Assembly: GCA_039619475.1 (NCBI GenBank) | Contig: CM077115.1 | Coordinates: 515,240,815-515,304,814 of the forward strand | Reading direction: 5' to 3' | Source of the DNA: Icerya purchasi | Taxonomy: Eukaryota > Arthropoda > Insecta > Hemiptera > Monophlebidae | Length of the DNA: 64,000 nucleotides | In this document: positions 27,601-39,802 of the stretch, piece after piece | How the letters are laid out: each line of letters starts with the position of its first letter | Numbering within the stretch: the first letter of the stretch is position 1 | Notes under the pieces: model-generated | Seen by the model: the letters and a program-made list of their open reading frames with translations, nothing else | Databases searched by the model: none | What the model was told of the DNA's origin: nothing | Program-made: the position numbers and the translations under genes

Positions 27601-29068
27601 TTGAAAGTTTTATTTTCTATTCGGAGCACATCATTTCTCCACAAAGAACATACAGCTATACTGCCTAATAATCTCTGACTCCTTTTAATTTTTTACCATA
27701 ATTTAACGAATGAAATTTATTATTCATAAGCTCTTCTTCAGTATAACCGTACAACAGTACTTTTATCCCTGTGAATCGAAAACCCGTAAAGATACACTGT
27801 AAGAAGTATAACCTATTCCCAGTAACAGATCGTAGAAATAAGTATGAACATTAATTTAAAAAAAAAACAAAAAAACAACAGTCGCCAAACAGAACTAAAA
27901 AATTATAATGCTAACAAAAAAGGGAAATTAAAACGAACAACCTGTCGCGCAATAGTTCATTATAGATAACAAATACGGAGCAGTTCATTTTTTAAACATA
28001 TATTGAAGCACCTACACACACTTAGCTTTCTTTTTGAAACACATACCGATTAAAAATTAAACAACCGATTTTCTGCGGTCTTAAAAGTTTTGAGACAGTT
28101 CTAATATTTCAATTAAATATCTTAATTAACTCATAACATTTAACCTAACACGATGTAACTGTGTCATGAGCAATCATCAATCGAATAATTAAAAAAAAAA
28201 GATGATTTCCATTTTAAGCGCATAAAAACCTGCATTCACATTTAATTTCCTTTGGGAAAAAGTGTATATTACTTTTTTTCCGCATCAGATCTAGAATATA
28301 AAAAAATGCAACGATATTTAGCGTTTTACTAAATGCAACGATATTTAGCGTTTTACTAAATGCAACTAGTTTTACGAAAATCATTTACTTAGCTCGTACT
28401 ATATCGAGAAAAAAGAATTAAGAAAGATTTAACATTGTTTATTAAATATTAATGTACATTCAACAGCAAACTAATATTAGTTAAACTGTTCCCAGCGTAA
28501 CAAAATTTAACAGAATTTATTTTTGGCAGAAACACTATTGAACAATAGGTTTTCTATCTGTTGACTGAACTTCATTAGAACTAAATACAGTCTTCTCTTT
28601 TTATTTTATAAATTTTCAAAAAATATTTGCACCTAAAATTTCTTCAAGTTTCAGATTTTTCCCATCAACCTTGACTGTTACAATGATGAAATTTCCATCC
28701 GTGAACTAATTTTACTTCCGCTCGTAATGTAACAAAAGTTCATTCGTAAGGATTTAATACCACTGAACATCGAAAACATACTTTACCACTAATGATATTC
28801 TTCAAAATAAATTTAGTCAGCAATCGTTCAGTAGACATGTAAAGTCGTGACGTTCTTGCATTTGTGTTCCATCGCGTTAATTTGCTAATAACTGTTAATT
28901 TTTAAACGAAACGTAAGCTGCGAAACTAAGCCATTTACTCAAAGAACATTTTGCAAGACAGAAAAAAGCAAGTTCAAAAAAAGTGTATCAACCAATAAAT
29001 GTCATTTCGGAAATAAAGTTGTATATAAGAAGACGTATTGAACTAAAACTCTAAATAAACCGAACTAT

Positions 29069-29100
<32 letters not shown>

Positions 29101-32100
29101 TATCGTAAAAATGTGGAATATATTTAGGTACCGGAAAATTTAAAAAACGGAAATGAAAAGTTAAAACAAAATTTAAGATTACAAACAAATAATATTTAAA
29201 AAGAATTCTTAATGTAAAAGTTAAAATTTGGCACTTATACAATATTATCAACTTACAAGGAAAATATATTAATTATAAAATCTAAAAATTTTTTGAATAA
29301 AAAAAAAAAGACGAAAGTACTTTGGAAGTACACATTTTTTCAAATAAGAAAATTTAAAAATGTAAATGAAATTTGGTAATGATGTTCTTTAACATTTATA
29401 GTAATTCGAAATAAATACGTAATATTATAAATACTCCCAAGATATATTTCGATTCCATCAATCACAACCGGGATTACACACGCTGTTTAAATTTAGAGGA
29501 AAATTAATTGCTTACGGATAAAAAACAAAACAAAAAAAAAATCGCAATCCATAAAAAAGCGATTAAATTATTATTGTTTAAATATCGTACGCGTTCTAGT
29601 ACAGACTTCCAACGTGTAAAAAAACAACATCTTGCTTAGAAAATTTCTCTTGTATTATTACATTCTGTATAATGTGATTATAAAATATATACTTTTTTAA
29701 TTAAAACTAGCTAATATAATAATTCTATGAGGAAAACTAATGAAGCGAATAAAAGAAAAGTTGATATCCTTTTTAAATTATTAAGTACAATTTCGAAAGA
29801 TATTATACTCTTACCATCCATAGATAATTGAAAATCGAAAGAAAAAGAAAATCTTGTCCTTTAATGCGTTTAAGTGATTTAAACTTATAAACCATTTAAC
29901 TTTTATAAAAATTATATTGTTTAATTTGTATATTTCCTAACTATCCCTCGTGTCTTCAGATATTCCTAATACTATGATTGCTTTTAATTTTTACTTTCCA
30001 ATAAATATATCTTTTTCGTGTTTTGCTTTTTTATTGAATCGTTTTTTGTTTGTTTTTTTTGAGTTCATAAAGCCTTACTGCTTGGAAAGATTTTTTTTAT
30101 TCTATTTCATTTATTTTCTGTTGCAATTTACAAATAAAGTAAGTCCCATACCCTTGACAGGGCGTCGAGAATGGTGAAGTTAAGGTTCACAATGTACTAA
30201 GCCTAATGGATCCAAGGAGAAAACGGGGGGGGGTAGTTGCTATTTCTCGGCCGCATTTACTTTCCCACATTTCTCTGGTACACAATTATTGCAGGCTGGG
30301 TAAACTTTGTAGCGACTTGGATCCGAGACGAGACAAGTCTCGAACCCGTGACCTCTCATTTCGTAGCCAAACACCTTAACCACTAGGCTACCACGATACT
30401 TATTAAATATACAAAATGCATTCGTGGCATTTTGCAGACAGATCTTTCGTTCATTTCATAACAAACAAACAAACAAAAAAAAAAAAAAAAAAAAGTTGCG
30501 TATTAAATTTTTTATTAGAACAAATATTTTTGAGCAGCGATGAAAAGAAAATTGTAAAGATGTGAAATAAAACTTCTAAAGAGTCTCAAAACAATTACAT
30601 TAAATTTATCATAATTGTAAAATTAATAATAAAAATGTACTCCGGAATAATGTTAATTAAAATTGTAAAAAGCAAAACACCTCACCCCCCAAAAAAATGC
30701 ATAAAAAAACAATGTTTTCTTCTGGATTTACAATAAACTTAATGAAATGCTAAAATTTAGTATTGCATTAAAACCTGGTCTTTAGCATCACTGTCATCAT
30801 ACACATTTCGCTTAATAACCGTATCCCCTTAACATCGGAAAACTTTCTACACCTATGACGGTACCCTTTTATATTTCTTCTTCGTAATTTCTTTCATTTT
30901 CGATATTATTTTCTACGTTTATAAACATTTCGTTTCATGATAGATTCTCTAGCACTAAACCAGTTTTTGTTCAACCATCCTGATATCCTATTTTACTTTT
31001 CATATCAATATGCACCTGCGTTTTTACCTCATCTTTTAAACGAAAATGAAGAATTCATAAATTTTCATAAAGCTCGAAGAAATTTCTAAAAAATCATACA
31101 ATTTTTTATTTAAATTTTAACTTAATTATAAAATTTGATCATATACTACACACCTGTGTAACTAGACTTACAATAGAAAAATATTTTAATCAGTAAATTT
31201 ACATAAATTATTTGATGTTTTATATCGGTAAAATGAAGAAAATCCGAAATAATGATCCATTATTTAACGGTTGAAATTAAGGTTTGTTGGTTCCATTTAG
31301 TTTTAAAATTTATTTTACATTTTATATAAAAACATTAAATTATCGACTAAGACATATTACATATTTTGACACCATTAGCAAAATTCCAAATATTCAAGAA
31401 CTAAGTTAATAATATAAAACAACTAATCACATATTTTCTATAGGTATATAAACAAAAAAAAAAAAAACCAATAAAAAAATATTTTCAATTTTGTTGGAAT
31501 AAACTGGAACTGGTCGTAAATTGCAGAAATATCTAAATCGCTACTTCTCACATATCATACGGTAGCGATTCGATATTTAATTCTCCCGCTCACTTATTCA
31601 AAACTGAGATACTTATACATACACTTCCTTTCGCGGTCTTCATCAGATTATTTTCCATTTCTTAAATAACTAGTAAAAATTCTTTTTTTTTAAATTTTAT
31701 TTTCATTTTAATAAAATTTTCTTTTAGTCCGCTGTTTTAAAGTATCTTTTCATTTTGTCCTTAGCTGTGCGTGTGATTTTATAAATTTCTCTGTAACACC
31801 ATATTTCCAAGACATCTATTTCGTTTCCATCGCAAGAATCATTGGTGCAATTCCGCTTTAATATAAGAAAATATTTTAATCACACTGTAATTAGTTAATA
31901 AGACAAGTGATGGGGAAATAAAACTGTATTCGAATATTGTGAACAGGTGGAAAGTATTAGTCATTAATATTTAGAAGTAAAATGTAACTGAAGCCGCTTA
32001 AGTCCTTTTTAATCGTTACATTTATTCAGAAAAAAACAAATAAAATACGAGTCAAAAACCAAACGAAAACAAACGGATGTTTATATTAACATACCAAGAA

Positions 32101-35100
32101 GGATAGGAAAAGTAGCATTTTATTCGCATATCAATAAACGGGATATTATGTAATATGATTTACAAGTTAACCGCAGGTCAGATATTTTGCATGCGATAAA
32201 ATTACCTAAACTTTTTACAGTGTATTTTTTTTGTTTAAATCAAAATTCCCTTTAAAAAACAAATTTTACAAATTACAACTGAATGAGAACTTACAGTATC
32301 GTTTTGTTCCATCTTCTAGAGTAAATGTTAAGGTTAAAGCAGCATCATCTTCAAAAAACTCAGTAGCAAAAGCGTCCCACCATAAATTATCACTATCCTG
32401 AAACAACAAGATATAATTTTTATTACTAAAATTGCTTGTAAAATGTTTACTTACGAACGGGCTAATTGAAGATGTTTTAAACGAAAAGAAAAATAATTAC
32501 AAAACAACGTTCAAAACTAAATTCAACAAAACATATATAGTATAGCCATTAATATATCACTTCAAAAGAAAAAATGAATATTAATCTAATAATAAATGAT
32601 ACCTAAATACAATTATCTCTAATATATTTTTATTAAATTACACATTTAGCAGTAATTCTAAATCTACTTTAAGTGAGTTTTTTTTTTGTATTTTATTTAT
32701 TAAATTAAACATGTTTTTCTTCTTTTATTTAAAATAACAAATAAATAATTAAGACTGTTTTGTATAAATTTATTTATTGACAACTGAATTTTCAAAAATG
32801 TTTAATATGAAACCGAATAAATAATTTTACCGGGATTTTCGTATTATTTCAAAAATAAAAATCCACAATCCTTTTACGTCTTCTGGGAGAAAAATCATTA
32901 TTTTGCAAATAAAACGAAACTTAATTCAACTTTTGCCTATACTTATAGCGCAGAAATAGAAACGATTAGCTTGCTAAAAACTTTATTTCTGATAAATAAA
33001 AATAAAATCATTTCTATTTGTAAATTATTATATTTCATCATCTCTCGAGGCGCATCTTTAATTACTTTTTGTGTCTCTTCTTTAATATCTATTATCTGCT
33101 CTGTCGTCCTTTTCCATTCCATTCTTTGATTACCGATTTTAATTTTCTTATTCTCTTATCAAACTGTTTCCTCGTTGAACGGTTATTTTTAACTAACCGT
33201 ATTTCATATTTCCAATAATTGCAACGTTTTTAATACTAGCGACTGCAGGCAAAAATTGTGTCAAACTAATTTTTTTGAAATCAAAGATTTTTGACACTAA
33301 TTATCGATCGTAACGAGGAATCCACCGTTAACAGGTACCTAGCCACTGGTTATTATAAAACTTTCATGGTTCTTGAAAAATTTTTTCAAAACATCTTTCA
33401 TTTAGATTAGGTTAAAATAATTTCAGAGTCCAGTTATGATGTAAAAAGTTCGTTATCAATAAATAATGTATTTAAAAAATCTTTATATTAAAGCGGTGAT
33501 ATCTAATTTTATAAATAAGCATGTGCACAATTATTTACGCAATGTTCATACTAACACCAAAGCTAAGGCGTCACCTTCCTCAGGTGCCATCTGAATTGCA
33601 AATTAACCGAAAATAAGTTTTAAACTCATCTAAAATAATATTATAGAGCAAAACTATTTGTTTGTTCATGCAGAATTAATGCGACGATTTTCTCAAGAAT
33701 TAATAAAATCCAAAATTTTTCCATTTTCAAGTTTTACGGGAGTGCTGTATTAAGTGTTAAAAATTACATAGGTGGATAGATTTCTGTTAAGAATTTTTGA
33801 TCCAGAATATATTAATTAACTCTTCGATATATTGAAACATACATTATATACTCAAAGTTATCAAAAATCGATTACATTTCAAGACTAATCTTTTCTTCTG
33901 TGACTTATTTTGTCCGTAAAAAAGTAAAAACTACTTCTTTCAAAATAGGAGCACACATTTATCAAGTACATAAATTTTTTACAAATGTAAAGGACTATTT
34001 ACACAGGCATAAAGAAAAAAAGTTAAAATCAACACTACGCCCGATTTGCATTATTTCTTACGAATGGTTTCAAGTATCTATTTCTGAATAGCAAGGACTT
34101 CAAATATTTCTAAGTATTTCCTACATCCCCTAATTAAATTAAATATACCCATCAAACCTGTTCTCTACATTAACCATTATCATATCTCATCAGTTTTTAT
34201 GTATTTATAATAAATCTACAGAAACACTGATTCCTTCTGTAAAATTATGTATAGAAGTGATTTCGCTTCCTAATATTATCTTTATGGCTTTTGTGTACCT
34301 GTGTATTGAACAAACTATGACAATAACATAAAACAAATTCTCCACGTCTGTGCATTCCATTTTGCTTTGTACAACAAACATCACAAATACACCTAAGTAA
34401 TATTCCAGCTAATTTTATTAATCAAAATACAGACAATAACGATTCAATTACGATACCGGAATAAAAAGCACATAATGAAAAAAACATAAATGCGCTAAAT
34501 CAAACATTACCAAAAAAAAAAAAAAAAACTGTTTGGATTTAATGTCTTAACAAACGAAAATCATGCCAAATAAGAAAATAATTAAATATTGCGAGGGATG
34601 TGGTATTTTTATTTCCCAAACACTAACAACAAAATAATCTTGCGGTATTGGGTTTCAGATCGGCGGTTTTATAACCGATTAATGACAGTATTTTATTTCG
34701 AACTTTCCATTAACAATTTTATTTATCTAAATTTTATGTCAACAATGATGATCTCAACTCTAACCTTAATTCTGTTGGCAACCGCCATGAATGTTTTAAA
34801 CATTTAATAAGGTATGCTTGGTTTGAAATATCATGCAAAACGTGAAAAATGCGAATTACCAGAGAAATTTATATATATGAACTTGAAAAAACAGGTTCAA
34901 AAAAAAAAAAAAAAAAAACTACAAACAAAGGAGATATTTTAATATTCCTATTATTCCTATTGGACGCTTATTTTTAAATTGTTTATTTCTTCTTCAAATT
35001 GTTAATAAATGATTATAAATTATAGAAGAAACTAAGCACATTTAAGTAATATGCAGAATCAATTAAATTGCATCATTAAAATGATTATTTCAGCTAAATT

Positions 35101-36381
35101 AATTGAATTGCACAATTAAAAATGTAGAAAATGAATTTTTAATACTTACTTCTGTCCTCTGCTGTAACCTTTTATTAAGTTCGAATATCCTGTAATCTGG
35201 TTGACCAATGCAGGACGTATGTCTCCTGTAAATAGGAAAGCACCTACGACATTATTTTACCATTACTTTCATTAATGCCTGTATAGAATACTCGGTCATG
35301 AAAGCGACAAAAAAGGAAAATACTCAAAAACATTTTAAAAAGCACGCAAATTCTGTAAAAACTGAAAAGAAAATTAAATTTTTTCGAACAGTAAATTATT
35401 TACAAATGCCCATAATATATTTGTAACAAAATTTCAATGTTGTATTCTATTACTAATTATTCTCCAATATAATTCTAATGGATTAAAAAATCTGTTTTTT
35501 TTTAAATATAATTTTATTTTGAATCAAATCACTCTAAAGAATAAAAATATGAGTATTTTTTTTTTAAATTTACAATAACATTAATGAAGTTTTAATAAAA
35601 TATTTACACAAAATTGTTATAATTTCTGCATTTCAAGAAATATTTTTTGAAATTAAATTTTACATTAAACCGAGTTATTCACTAATATAGTTTGTTTTTT
35701 TATTTATTTTTTATTGTTTTGCAATTTTTTAACTTATTTCTTGACTTAAATTTAAAAAAAAAAAATTAAACAACTTTTCTTGCATTCTTACCCAGTACTT
35801 TCTATTCTGTCTATCGAATTCGGTACTGAATTTAATATACCATGACTGCCCATCGGTCCCGGCATTGGACCGTGTCCAAATGGTGAAACAGGTGGAAGTC
35901 CGAACTGATTTCCGAACGGCTGACCAGATGATGGAAAATGCGGATTTCCTCCAACAAACGGAGGTCCCGAAGAATTCGGTCGACCAATAAATTGCGGCGC
36001 ATTATTAGACGGAGAACCGAAAGGACTAGGCCCGTTAAAATTTGAACTAGATGTTGGTGGAAAGGCATTGGACTGTGGACCTGGTCCGGGGGTAGATGAC
36101 CCTGAAGGGGCTGGAGAAGCAGTGTATTGAGGCGTTGAGGAGCCTGCAGGAGGACCAGAATAAGGACCTCCTGCTGGAGATGCGGAACCAACCGGTGGTC
36201 CTTGAAACGGAGACTGGCCTTGATAGCCAGAGGGTGGCCCAGAATAACTCTGTGGACCAGAATTTGCAGTAAAATTTTGATCTGGTCCTCCACCTCCTTT
36301 CCATGATGATGTTGTATCCTCCAGTTTGACTGGCAGCGTGAATGATTGTGCTGTACGTTTCAAACAACAATATGAAGATAC
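15623..36381 (-). CDS. Chip: LIM domain-binding protein Chip/LDB, eight coding exons
   Basis: The nuclear adaptor Chip/LDB dimerises and bridges LIM-homeodomain and LMO proteins at enhancers. Coding exons, in transcript order: 36381-35792, 35225-35150, 32397-32295, 24082-23910, 22750-22541, 22047-21924, 20491-20364, 15916-15623. All junctions are GT..AG and all phases agree, giving 1,698 nt (565 codons plus TAA). Residues 1-196 are Pro/Gly/Ser-rich. Residues about 197-425 are the conserved dimerisation region (PDYRIFELNKRL, DNLWWDAF, RTLIPRYFRSIFEGG, LSPRDCLKTTLFQKWQRM). A KRRKRK nuclear localisation signal sits near 433-438. The C-terminal LIM-interaction domain begins DVMVVGEP. The 8.2-kb fourth intron after exon 3 and the 4.4-kb last intron carry retroelement fragments. 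The start codon is uncertain: the first exon is open upstream and no N-terminal homology fixes it. Identity is firm. Confidence 0.95.
16922..17162 (+). mobile_element. tRNA-derived SINE, family 1, head-truncated copy
   Basis: In the last Chip intron, opposite to Chip. The B box (CACGGGTTCGAGACTTGTC) and the complete body are present, but the A-box half of the tRNA head is missing. The 3' end TCAAGGGTATCGAACTCACT matches the other copies. Confidence 0.85.
17803..18175. repeat. Imperfect direct duplication in Chip's last intron
   Basis: CCTCAAAATTTTAAAATTAA, then GGGCCCAAATTTT at 17803-17840, recurs as CCCCAAAATTTTAAAATTAA, then GGGCCTAAATTTT at about 18131-18165. A central stretch with GGTAAGGCTGGGAACTTC separates them. 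The class is unrecognised. Confidence 0.55.
18559..18599. repeat. (TA)n microsatellite
   Basis: About 20 TA units in the last Chip intron, followed by a short CA tract (18619-18630). A further AT tract lies at 18441-18458. Confidence 0.95.
20364..20491 (-). CDS. Chip: Chip exon, nuclear localisation signal and linker
   Basis: Encodes SQRPANKRRKRKGSQSNATS and, further on, KKRSPGPNFSLASQ. The basic KRRKRK run is the nuclear localisation signal of LDB proteins; the rest is Ser/Asn/Thr-rich linker. Acceptor GATTTTAG, donor CAG|GTATTT. Confidence 0.95.
21924..22047 (-). CDS. Chip: Chip exon, end of dimerisation region and LCCD
   Basis: Encodes LCVILEPMQELMSRHKAYAL, SPRDCLKTTLFQKWQRMVAPP, the segment that in LDB proteins includes the conserved region binding single-stranded-DNA-binding (SSBP) partners. 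Acceptor is a long T tract plus CAG; donor G|GTAAGA leaves one base of a Glu codon. Confidence 0.97.
22541..22750 (-). CDS. Chip: Chip exon, dimerisation region
   Basis: Seventy complete codons: VCTEGRLILEFTFDDLMRIK, SWHFAVRQHKELIPRS, NITRHGVTNSTLNYLR. Acceptor AACTTTCAG, donor CGG|GTAATA. The wording (CTEGRLILEFTFDD) is the insect rather than vertebrate form of LDB. Confidence 0.97.
23910..24082 (-). CDS. Chip: Chip exon, dimerisation region
   Basis: Encodes IGRTLIPRYFRSIFEGG, then LKHPKESFHNTSITLDC and QHSKPIFTK. Acceptor CATTACAG, donor AAA|GTACGT. The preceding intron (24083-32294) is the longest in the gene, 8,212 bp. Confidence 0.96.
24625..24951 (+). mobile_element. LINE 3' end with poly-A tail
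   Basis: Inside the 8.2-kb Chip intron, opposite to Chip. One frame reads SSPCCPLHSNDAVVCDADHVFFEC, a Cys/His motif typical of the C-terminal end of R1/I-type RT proteins; a frameshift precedes it. GPWLTSPIKKK follows just before a 15-base A run at 24935-24949. Base composition is much less AT-rich than the surroundings. Motif quoted in two parts: SSPCCPLHSNDAVV and CDADHVFFEC. Confidence 0.6.
25215..25640 (+). mobile_element. Jockey-type LINE, RT C-terminal fragment
   Basis: An open frame at 25229-25588 encodes MTYGVQLWGCAKPTNLKIIQ, then NKILRLVTKAPWYVSN and TLHQDLAIKYVTDVI. This is the standard C-terminal part of jockey-clade reverse transcriptase (YGVQLWG.AK.SN....Q..QN..LR.I..APWYV.N). 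The 5' part (endonuclease, catalytic RT) is absent. 5' truncation is usual for LINE insertions. It lies in a Chip intron, opposite to Chip. Confidence 0.85.
28304..28366. repeat. 27-bp tandem repeat, 2.3 copies
   Basis: The unit AAATGCAACGATATTTAGCG plus TTTTACT is repeated exactly at 28304 and 28331, followed by a partial third copy. It lies in the 8.2-kb Chip intron. Confidence 0.95.
29074..29101. repeat. (TA)n microsatellite
   Basis: About 14 TA units in a Chip intron. Confidence 0.95.
30131..30396 (-). mobile_element. tRNA-derived SINE, family 1, full-length copy
   Basis: In the 8.2-kb Chip intron, same strand as Chip. Read on the minus strand: CGTGGTAGCCTAGTGGTTAA (A box), CACGGGTTCGAGACTTGTC (B box), then the family body, ending TGTCAAGGGTATGGGACTTA. 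This is the best tRNA-like head of the four copies. A local G run has been gained near 30226. Confidence 0.88.
32295..32397 (-). CDS. Chip: Chip exon, dimerisation region
   Basis: Encodes DSDNLWWDAFATEFFEDDAA and continues to LEDGTKRY. Acceptor TTGTTTCAG, donor T|GTAAGT with one base of a split codon carried over; the split codon reads Ser where vertebrate LDB1 has Thr. Confidence 0.96.
32398..35149 (-). other. Chip intron 2
   Basis: 2,752 bp of AT-rich sequence with A runs at about 34511-34528 and 34899-34918. Nothing else recognised. Confidence 0.85.
35150..35225 (-). CDS. Chip: Chip exon, start of the dimerisation region
   Basis: Encodes RHTSCIGQPDYRIFELNKRL followed by QQRTE, the hallmark start of the LDB self-association domain. 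Acceptor CTATTTACAG, donor GAA|GTAAGT. The first base completes a Gly codon from the preceding exon. Confidence 0.95.
35792..36381 (-). CDS. Chip: Chip exon, Pro/Gly/Ser-rich N-terminal region
   Basis: Low-complexity region with repeated GPP, SGPP, FGSP and PSSG blocks, ending NSIDRIESTG and leaving two bases (GG) of a split codon before a GTAAGA donor. The acceptor (TTTGTTCCAG) is acceptable but has a weak pyrimidine tract, so the 5' boundary is less sure than the 3' one. The phase at the donor matches the next exon exactly, which supports this as real Chip coding sequence despite the lack of conserved domain. Confidence 0.85.
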
Positions 36382-37592
36382 CTGGAACAAAGCATTAAAC
36401 GGAATATTAGTTTCAATTACGAATGATAACCGTAAGAATTTAGAAATTTATACTGTTTTAATAAAAACGAAAACAATAATGCAAATTTTAAAAAATCGTT
36501 TTAAGCAACAAACATAAAACAATATTTAGTACGCCTCAATCTCACAAAAAATTCGATAAAAACCTATTAAATCCTAAATTAGTTTAAATTTATAAAAAGT
36601 GAATAATTAAAAATAGTTACACTTAATCAACATTTGAAACAAAACTTTATAATCGTGTTAATTTTTTTTTTTAATTGCCTTACATGATAGTTTATAATTA
36701 AAAAAGATAATTCTCAAAATTTATTGAAAACAATTTAATTTTTTTACAAAAAATGTGAATTATTAATTTAATTATAATTAAACTTGTAGACTTATGATGC
36801 TTAAATCAGAAATTACTAGAATTTATCTTAAAATAATACATATATTTTCTGTGTATTCATAATATCACCTCATATAAACAATGAAAATTTTGAAAACCAA
36901 TTTTTTTCCAAATCTTAAATTATTATCAATCACTGATAGCATACTTACCATAAACTCCTACGTTACGCAATGAGTCTATACGATTTTTATTCTTAAAAGC
37001 GTAAATTATTACACGATTTATTAAATTTACGTACCGGTAACCTACCAATTTGAAATTTTCTCTTTTTCGAGACAAAAATGTCCTTTTCCCTTTTTTAAAA
37101 TTATGTCGGAGATTTTTTTTTCGCATTATATAGTTAATATTCAAAAACCCTTATAATAGTTTACAGATTTAATAAATGATATCTCAGTCGTTAAAATTAC
37201 TTCAATTCCTGAAAAATACTTTATTTCAGTAAATTAAATTTCTCAAAATTTTAAAATTATATTTTAATTCAGTACTTTAAATTTTTAACTAAAATACAGT
37301 ATATCCATTAAATTATAACAATATATAAATAAATCAACATTTTTAACAATTAACACCAATCATATATATCAAATATTTCTGCATTGTAAAGTAAAACAAG
37401 TCTTATACGAAGAAATTAACTGTTATATTCGTGCATTTATCACAGGAATTCATTTTTCCGTACTTAATGTTTACCTTTAAAATTGTCATACTCATATACG
37501 TTCGATTCTAATTTGTTCGACTGATAATTTAATCGATTTTTAATGTTTTGTTCTAATACACTTTATCTTCATAACACTGTGTAAAGTCAGTA

Positions 37593-37633
<41 letters not shown>

Positions 37634-39694
37634 CTTTCTTTAAAATTCAACTTATGAAGGCAATATGAAATCTACCTAAGCACTTTAGATTACTAATATC
37701 CGATCCTCAGAAAAATAAGTATTTTAAACAATATAGATAATGCGAAAAGGAAAATATATATTTTGCAACGAAAGTACGAATCGACACTGTCCAATTTATT
37801 AAATTTCAATATTGCAATGCTTAAAGTTTTGTACACATTTAATTTCAAATGAAATTATGTTAAATATTTCATGATGCTCACACTTCTTCAAAACAAATAT
37901 ACAACACTGATTTTAGTCCAATTTTTATTTTTAAAAATAACTTCGATTAATTTTATTGTTTAATTTGGATATAGAAAAAAACATGTATATAAAATTCGAT
38001 CATAAAAAAAATTATATTTTCAAATTATAAAACGGTTGAATTATTTTTTCAATATTATCACTAAAAAATAATACGATATATTACGTGCAAAATATAAATA
38101 AACATTACCTTCCAAGTTGTTAATATCCAGATAATATACAACGTTATACTATAAACCCGGTAAACTGCACCGCGTATACAATCAAACTTAATCGAAAACC
38201 GACATGGAACCGCACACAAAACACCAATAAAAATAATCGGTTCCGTACTTAAAATAGTTGTATAAACACTAACATGTATCTGAAGCTTTAAATTATTAAA
38301 ATTAAAATATATGTTTACAATCATTCATCAATATCATTAGACTTTTTTCCTTTATCATAAACAATTTTCATAGTAACGGTAACGAATTTACTTCTTTACA
38401 TGAAAGCCCCAATCCATAAATCATAGAAACATTTATGGTAACCTATTGACTAAGTTAATATTTTAAGCTTTTTTTTCTTTAAATTTTTCCAACATTTAAA
38501 TTTTTTTTATTATTTTATTAGCATTAGTTTATAACATTATTTATTTCATAAGTATTTCAACGTAGAATGTTGCAAACAAATGAAATTAATTATATACATC
38601 CATTAAATAAATCAGACTTTAAAATATGAATGTAGTGTTAAAAGTTTACTAACCGTAACAATACATTTGACATACTATTTTTGTTAATTACACCTATTAA
38701 TTGTAAATGCTATATAAAACATTAACTTAATAATAATTTATAAAGCAATTTTTTGAATTATTTGTCGTATTTATCTTTTACTATGTTTTCGAGCTTTCAT
38801 TATTGGAAATTGCGCTCTTATTTTTAATGTTTTAAATTATTCTTTTCGAATATAAAATATAAACTTAAATTTAAATCAATATATTACGTCGTACATAATT
38901 ATTTCAGGTTAATATTTGTTGGTAGAAAAATATTACCTTTTATTTCGTTATTTGCTTTCAACCTTTATTAGATTTACTTTATGAATTAACAGATGAAAAT
39001 AGACAAACCTAAAATAATTACCATTAATAGTCCATTATAAATAATAAATTATTGCCATTAAAATTAAGTTTTTAAGATCATTTTTAAAAATTATTATTCT
39101 TTACAAAGTGTTTTAAAAAAATTAAAATTAAACAGTTACATAAATAATGAAAATATAACTATATAGAAATTTATATATCAGTTTCAGTTGAAACTAAATA
39201 ATGTTCATACATAAAAAATAAAACGATTTTTTATTTTTAACTAAATTTTAAGTTATAAATAAATTAAGCGCATTATCTCATATCTAAATAAAGAAAAAAC
39301 AGGATTTAGTATGTTATAGCTAAGTTATTGTAACATACACTAGATTTTATTGTTGATAAGGTACGCATGTTTCGTAATTTTAAAAAAAATTTACAATGAA
39401 AAGTATTTTATAAATTGGCTCTATTAAAATTTGAAATTAAAATCTAAACGAATATTCAACAAATAAAAACAATAGGCTACTATCGATTTGAAAATGATAG
39501 GCCAAAACGAAAACATTCGTCTCGAAGGTGTGAATTTAGAATATCGTGTAATAAATTTTTTATTCGAAAATAATTTTGGATTTCTATTAATATTAAATGA
39601 ATTTATTTCGTCGTATATTTATTAATAAAAACATTTTATTGTGAGAAAAAAATACTAAAAATTAAAATATATAGTTGAATGGACTTCAAATGAA
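36382..39694. other. Region upstream of the first visible Chip exon
   Basis: Should contain the Chip 5' end, or intron leading to it. A minus-strand ATG (36951-36949) directly followed by a GTAAGTATG donor is one candidate for a first exon. No other coding signal. Confidence 0.4.
37598..37622. repeat. (TA)n microsatellite
   Basis: About 12 TA units followed by AAATAAATAAA, between Chip and the U6 pair. Confidence 0.95.
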
Positions 39695-39738
39695 AATATA
39701 AAAAATATAGATGCGACTATTACAACTTCTACACAAAT
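39695..39738 (+). promoter_or_regulatory. Candidate U6 upstream promoter block, copy 1
   Basis: A 44-bp AT-rich block shared almost perfectly with the block upstream of copy 2. It contains AATATAAAAAATAT (TATA-like) followed by GACTATTACAACTTCTACAC, whose CAACTTCT core resembles the insect proximal sequence element. It ends 7 nt before the RNA start; the GACTATTACAACTTCTACAC core ends at 39734, 11 nt before it. Function is inferred from conservation only. Confidence 0.5.
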
Positions 39739-39745
39739 CGTTGCT

Positions 39746-39760
39746 GTGTTCGCTTCGGCG

Positions 39761-39802
<42 letters not shown>

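Larger units (their letters stand above)
24083..32294 (-). other. Chip intron 3 (8.2 kb)
   Basis: Holds two LINE fragments, one SINE and two tandem repeats. A less AT-rich stretch with CCACGCCCACT on the minus strand (about 26292-26320) stands out, but its role is unknown. No nested gene was recognised. Confidence 0.8.
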
